In this document: piece after piece, positions 58,951 to 64,000 of the stretch
How positions within the stretch are numbered: the stretch's first letter is position 1
How the letters are laid out: every line of letters starts with the position of its first letter
Assembly (NCBI GenBank): GCA_007570785.1
Contig: SRVM01048438.1
Coordinates: 1-64,000, forward strand
Reading direction: 5' to 3'
Length of the DNA stretch: 64,000 nucleotides
Source of the DNA: Antilocapra americana
Taxonomy: Eukaryota > Chordata > Mammalia > Artiodactyla > Antilocapridae
Position numbers and translations under genes: made by a program
Notes under the pieces: model-generated
Seen by the model: the letters and a program-made list of their open reading frames with translations, nothing else
What the model was told of the DNA's origin: nothing
Database searches by the model: none

Positions 58951-61900
58951 CTCCAAGAAACAGCATAGATGTTGAAACATGGAGAGAGTTGAAGCCCGTG
59001 GTGGCATCAACTCTCATCCTCATTTCAAGAGAAGGAGCTGGGTGCCTTCTGGGCAGGAAGGTTTCCTGAGCAGGAGTGTCCCTTCTCCTTTACAATGAAG
59101 TAAATGGGCTTGGAAGAGCCAGTGTGGGCAGGAGCCTGCGGCCGTGAGAGCTGCTGCTCCTGTCCAGATGTCGCTGAGGGTGGGAACCAGCCTGACTCTG
59201 GAGGTGTGGGCTCTCTTTCTGCAGGGAGTGGAGGCACCTGGCTCACCCAGTCCGGTCCCGCCCGTGGATGGGGCCCCCTTACCTCCTGTGAGCACAGGTG
59301 ACTCCGACGCAGGTCCGCCCCCTAGTCCTCAGGATGCAAGACACCTTCTCCAGCAGCAGACGGTTGTCCCTGTCGATGATGGACAGCCGGCCCTCCTCCA
59401 GCTGCACAGACACACCGGCCGTGCCAGGGCCATGCCAGGGCCATGCCAGGGCCACCCCCGCACAGCCTGTCCAGAGGGGCCCGAGCCCCTCCCCTGGGCC
59501 TCGGGGCCTCCTCACACACCTGCCCGCTGTTGCCACTGCTCCCTGTGCGGCGGGCGGGCTCCTGTGTCCTAACTGGGGTACCCGAGGGCGGGGGCCAAAT
59601 TTCAGAGTGGAAGTAACAGGGAGGGAGAAGCGATTCTTTGTGAAATTAGGTCATTCCTCAAAACCTCTGAGCTGTGTCAGTGAAATACAAAGGAAATCAC
59701 TTTATATTTTAAGAGAGAGATTTTATACTGCTCAGAAGAAAAGAAGATTTGAGGCCAGAAGAAACAAAACCCTCCTACTTTATTTGGGGTTTTGAACCGA
59801 CTGATCTGCCTGCCTGCTCCTCTCTGCTTTGCCTGGTTAGGCTGATGCTCAGCGGCCCAGGAAGCTCGCAGCATTTTGCTCTGGGATGTGTGAGGATCAG
59901 CACAGCCAAGCGATGCCGACTCTCACCATCTGGCTTCAACTCCAAGAAATAAAAATTTTGAGGTGGCCACGGAATGGTCTGGTTTAGAGGAACAATGCTA
60001 ACTAATTATTCTAGATCTGTGCTGGGTGAATTGCCGCCATCGGTCCCCTCTGCGCCCTCTCCACTTCTGGACCCCTGCCAGGTCAACAGGGAGACTGGAG
60101 GAAGATCTCTGATTCAGTTGTCACCAGCTCCATTCCAGGCGAGACAGGCTTAATTGGCTGCTTAAAAGCATTTTATTTTTGATACATGACTTATTTACTC
60201 CCTATGAGCCTGCTTTTTTCATTTTCCTCGTTTTTTAAGCTGATTTTTTTTGTGTTGTGTTAGCTGTAACAGTAACTGGAGTAGAACTGAAACTTACCTT
60301 GAGTTTGCCGAGTTTCAGGCGGAGATGACTGAGGGTTGGCGGGGCGCGGCTGTCCACCACCGGCCGGGCCTCCTGCACCTGCGCAGAGTGGGCAGTATGA
60401 CCCAGGCACCCTCACCAGTCAATAACCCTGAGTTTTTGTTGGGCAGCTTCTGGTCTGTGAGCCCTGGGAACATGTTCAGGTTGTTACTCACAGCGTCGGA
60501 GATATCAAGTAGACCTGGGCAAAAAGTTCTGAAAGAAGCTCCAGACTTGGTTCAGAACCTGAGCATCCCCTGGAGGGGGAACAGGCAGCCCTCAGACATG
60601 GCCCGACATTGTCATTTTCAAGAAGAGAATCACATGTATGTGGGATGAGATCTCAGTAAATGGAACTTCCAGCTGACATTTCCACTCTGCATTGCCTGGC
60701 TTTGATACAGTGAATCACGTCCCCGAGTCCACCAAACTCTAATTTCTGAGCCTCCAGCAGTATTTTCAGAATTAGCATCTTAGCCATTGATTAAGTGCAA
60801 AATGATCCATGCAGAGTTTTGTATCAGAAATTGTACAAACAAGGGAAGAATTTGTATTTTAAAATGTAATGGACAAAATGCATGAGGGCCTGTAAGTATT
60901 ACACTTGCAACAAGAAGGAGCCCCCACATTCTAGACACTTGCTCACAGACCCCCAGCTGCTGAGCCCTCTGATCTGATCATCTGGAAGTGGCAGCCCCAC
61001 GACTGCACCCGTCCAGTGTGAGGACCTGAGCTCCGGGCATCGGGGACCCAAACCCAGAGCCATGTGGGGATGGAGCAGGTGTCTTCCCAGAGAGCCAGTA
61101 GATGGCCAGGAGACTTGGATAATAGGCTCAGGAACCAACACTTGGGCCCTGAATTAAGGGGACCCCAGAAGGCCAGAGGCAAGAGAGGGGTCCTCCCCAC
61201 TGTGTGTGGAGAGGACATGGTGGGTGAGGCTGGACAGTCCACGCTGTCCTGTCACCCAGGCTGTGGGAGAGGGCAAAGGTGAGCCAGACTTGGGCCCTCT
61301 AGCCACGCACAAGCCCGTCAGGGTGGGGTTAGAGGAGGGGTGGAAGCACTACGGGCTTTTGCCGAGGAAATAGCAGCAGCAATCCATTTTATTAAGGTAA
61401 TTTTCTTAGCTACCCAGACATAGGGAGAGGCCTCACTCTGGGGGAGCTGTGGGCTGGGGGAGGGGCCCAGTCATCCTAAAGCTTCACCCAGTCCCTTCCT
61501 ACTCTCAGGGGTTCTCAGCCCAGCCCTGAGGAGCTCCTCTAAAGAGCTGACCCCACTTGAGTACAGAAGAGGAACCACGGGGATACCAGGGTGAGTCCTT
61601 CCCACCCACAGCTCTTCAGTGCTCCAACCAGATGGGGGAGGGGAGGCTGTGTGCCGGTCCTTGTTCTCAGAGAGCAGGGAAGGCTCCAGAACCAGGGGTC
61701 GCAGGAAGGGAGGTGAACTGGGGCGAAGCCCAGAGGCTCCTAGGGGCTCCCACAGGGACGCAGGTGCAAGGCCAGGTGAGAAGGCACCGTGCAAACCTTG
61801 CAGCCAGGCGGGCGGTACCCCAGGAGGAGCAGGAACCTTGGGTTCGCTCCTTCAAATCACTCCATGGCACCCCACCTCCCACACAGCTGCTTCTTTGTGT

Positions 61901-62398
61901 CTCAGCTTCGATGGCCTCCCAGCACCCTGCTCCTGGATGGCTTTGAGAGGTCTCGGGGCAGAAGACTGCCTGGCCACTAGGGACCACAGGGCCGCCTTCT
62001 CAAATGAGACCCACGTTTGCGTCAGATAGGTGGGAATAATAGTGTATCTCTTAACAGAAACTGAAGTCCCTTCCTAGTCCCCTGGAGTTTGTTGTTTTGA
62101 TAGGGGAAATATGCCATGATCGAGAAAGGATGGTTCTTAAACATGGCACTTGGAAGCCATCGTCTACTTAGTGGAATTTTTATTGTATGGCATGGCCAAC
62201 CTTTTAAGGAAATGCCATTTCACCTATTCCATCTCCAAAAAGAAAATTCACCTTTGGCTTTCAGGGGAGCTGTGGCTTTGAGGTGCCGCTCTGCACACCT
62301 GCCCCTACCTTTCTCCTGTGATCCTGGTAGGCTTTCTCCCACATGCCCTGCAGGTACCCCCTGCCCTGGGAAAGGGTCAGCCGGGGGTCTCCAAGCAT
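58641..62398 (-). CDS. CFAP97D2: CFAP97D2, CFAP97 (Hemingway) domain-containing protein 2, four-exon model
   Basis: The CFAP97/Hemingway family is a set of cilia- and flagella-associated proteins; no enzymatic activity is known. Four minus-strand exons join in phase: 62309-62398, 60298-60378, 59283-59401 and 58950 leftwards. The model reads MLGDPRLTLSQGRGYLQGMW..., then VQEARPVVDSRAPPTLSHLR..., then LEEGRLSIIDRDNRLLLEKV..., then SLNREKREQELCSMREKN. The order W-x-x-A-Y-x-x-H, PxVDxxxP, HLxLKLxKL, IxRDNxxLL and SLNRE is the family signature. The frame stays open to a TGA at 58641 (about 199 codons), but the last part looks unlike the family. The position upstream of CDC16 in the same direction fits human 13q34 as I recall it. 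A 5' noncoding exon and an extra 3' exon may be missing. The family assignment is firm; the paralogue call rests mainly on synteny and the RLSIIDRDN stretch. Confidence 0.82.
59283..59401 (-). CDS. CFAP97D2: CFAP97D2 third exon (39 codons plus 2 nt)
   Basis: It encodes LEEGRLSIIDRDNRLLLEKV SCILRTRGRT and then CVGVTCAHR. The acceptor is CTGTGCAG and the donor GTAAGG. The last nine residues replace what is normally a D-x-x-N-x-Y type segment before SLNRE, although the number of residues is right. Confidence 0.82.
59402..62308. other. CFAP97D2 introns
   Basis: Two introns surround the 81-nt exon at 60298-60378. A 12-bp repeat (CCAGGGCCATG-type, about four units at 59418-59455) lies just upstream of the third exon. 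I see no recent SINE or LINE insertion here. Confidence 0.5.
60298..60378 (-). CDS. CFAP97D2: CFAP97D2 middle exon (27 codons)
   Basis: It encodes VQEARPVVDSRAPPTLSHLR followed by LKLGKLK, between acceptor CTGCGCAG and donor GTAAGT. Both ends are phase 0 and both splice signals are strong. Confidence 0.87.
62309..62398 (-). CDS. CFAP97D2: CFAP97D2 first coding exon
   Basis: From ATG at 62398 it encodes MLGDPRLTLSQGRGYLQGMW... ending AYQDHRRK before the donor GTAGGG. A good acceptor (TGACCCTTTCCCAG) lies inside the exon and would start it at 62365, in the same phase. I prefer the upstream ATG because PRLT appears to be family sequence. Confidence 0.72.
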
Positions 62399-64000
62399 CT
62401 CGGACGGAGAGGACAGAGGGTGGACGCCTCTCCGGTACAGCCCAGGACAGCTGTGTTTGCTGGGTCACATGACTGTCTCCATGGCACCCAAGCTCTGGGA
62501 AGGGAAGAGACCAGAGAGTGGCCTCTGCACTTGGCAGAAGGAGCTGAATGTCCTTCCCTCCAGGGGGTATCTTCTCAGTGATGCCACTTGGAGGCAGGCC
62601 CCTCAGTGCACCTCAGCACACCGCCCCCCGCCCCCCGCCCCCCGGGGAATAAGGCGAAGACTTTCTCCCCCAACTAACTCCTTTCATCTTCTCCTCTTCT
62701 CTCTCCCTGCATCCTCCCCCCTCCCCTTCCCTCCCTTAGTCCCTACCTCTTCTGTCTTTGAATTTTATAATGACTTGGACAATTCCAAATATTTTTATCT
62801 GCAGCTTAGGTGTCAGATCTTCAGTAACTTCTTCTCCAGTGGACTGAATGACAGAAAGTTTTAGCCATGTTAAGCCATTCCTCTCTCCCCAGCTTTTTCT
62901 GTTAGGAATGGGTTTTTTGTGAGACAAAGGAAATAAAGTGATGATAGCATCATCTTTTGGGTCATTCTTCTTTGTCAGAATTATATGCATAATTCTGAGG
63001 ATGACATAATTAGAGGAGTGGGTCAATGACAAAATAGCAGTGCAATTCTCATTTCAGAATTCTGGTCTTCGCTACATTACAGTATCCATTACGAAGCTCT
63101 GCAGTGCAGGGTTAGTGAGTGGGAGTTCGCCATGCAGCTCTGTGGAAGGGGGCATGTTATGAGGAACTGGGTTCCACACAGCAGATAAATGTAAGAATTA
63201 CTGCCTAAAAATAGTTGGCACTTTAAGTCTTCCTTAACATTCATTAGCCTATAAAGCCTGCACGTCACAGTCAAAGGACTTCTGTTAAGTTATTTTTGTT
63301 TGCCTGGTTACAGGCACTGATCAAGCCCACAGTCAGTGGTGCCATTAGCAATGATGGAACGTAGGACTGGTGTTATTAACCGCGTCTGCAGCTGGGGATC
63401 TGAGACTTTTCATTCCGTCGTGGGTCTACATGAGTATCATCTTTCTTTCCCTGAAGCCATCAACCGCACAGGCTGAGAGATTCTTGATAACCTCAGCATC
63501 TTGCCAGGCACCTGGGGCAGCAACCACTCCGTCCGGCTTGTTCACACGAGTGTAGACAGCCCAGGCGTTGAGGGCAAAGCAGGGACGGGGCAAGGCGCGG
63601 GGTGCTCGAGGGCTTTTGCCGCACGTGCCCTTCCAGCTGTGTGCTGACTGCCCACTCGATTCACATTTGCTATTTGATTGACTTGACGGTGGGGCCAAGG
63701 GCAGAGGCCCTGGAGAAACTGGACCTGCCCCCATGAGCAGAAAGGTCGCCATCCGCTGCCTGGTCTGGCTCCCACTCACCCATCCACCCCGGCTGGAACT
63801 AAGGTTTAGCTGCTAGCATGTTCTCAACAAGATTAGAGCAGAAAAGTCTTAGTCTGGAGCTCCTCAGGGCTTGCCCTGAGGGAAGAATCCGAAACACTGA
63901 CAAGGATGCACACACATTAAGGAATTACTCACAAAAGGGAAAGATTGGAAAGCCTAGAGTTTACGTAGCAAGAGACAGTGCTCGTTTCTACTGATGTTCT
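62399..64000. other. 5' flank of CFAP97D2
   Basis: A CCCCCCG triplet repeat at 62623-62644 (G-quadruplex-prone on the minus strand) and a pyrimidine-rich tract at 62690-62750 lie upstream of the ATG. No CpG island and no further coding exon were recognised up to the window end. Confidence 0.45.

Noticed and set aside
60250..60648. 132-codon plus-strand frame over the CFAP97D2 middle exon
   Set aside because: It is the antisense shadow of the real 81-nt exon, which has consensus splice sites on the minus strand.
45700..64000. RASA3 exons
   Set aside because: In human the gene lies further upstream of CDC16. I found no plus-strand exon with recognisable RASA3 sequence.

Overview
This is nuclear DNA from a ruminant mammal. 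Coding sequence is confined to short exons with GT-AG introns. The interspersed repeats include ruminant-specific Bov-A/Bov-tA tRNA-derived SINEs and 3' pieces of the BovB (RTE) LINE, along with CHR-type SINEs, L1, L2, MIR, Tigger, MER5 and MaLR LTR remnants. The bovid species cannot be decided from the sequence. There are no CRISPR arrays, operons or prokaryotic features.

Three genes lie head to tail on the minus strand, so they are transcribed from right to left. CFAP97D2 (about 62.4 to 58.6 kb) is a small gene of the ciliary CFAP97/Hemingway-domain family, assembled here from four phase-compatible exons. CDC16 (45,163 to 19,371) is complete: 18 coding exons join without error into 620 codons plus a stop, encoding the TPR subunit APC6 of the anaphase-promoting complex. 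UPF3A (from 11,366 leftwards) is partial: seven exons give 281 codons of this nonsense-mediated-decay factor, and the remaining C-terminal exons lie beyond the left edge. From memory, the order CFAP97D2-CDC16-UPF3A in one orientation matches human 13q34, so the window is the reverse complement of that syntenic block.

Layout: 1-2,884 is UPF3A intron 7, with a GC-rich minisatellite and a triplicated 58-bp unit. 2,885-11,366 holds UPF3A exons 7 to 1, with a CpG island at the 5' end. 11.7-19.15 kb is the UPF3A-CDC16 gap, mostly SINE, BovB and L1. 19,371-45,163 is CDC16, with its CpG-island promoter at about 45.0-45.66 kb. 45.7-58.6 kb is repeat-rich intergenic DNA with two large BovB fragments, an isolated CpG island at about 50.8-51.06 kb, an L1 tract, a Tigger element and a 51-bp tandem repeat. 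58.6-62.4 kb is CFAP97D2, and 62.4-64 kb is its 5' flank.

CDC16 (cell-cycle ubiquitin ligase) and UPF3A (mRNA surveillance) are housekeeping genes with CpG-island promoters. CFAP97D2 is predicted to act in cilia or flagella. Nothing suggests that the three share a pathway. I found no new biological system. The best leads are the CFAP97D2 exons with their unusual C-terminal half, a tandem duplication of the UPF3A exon 1/intron 1 junction, the orphan CpG island, and several datable retrotransposon insertions.
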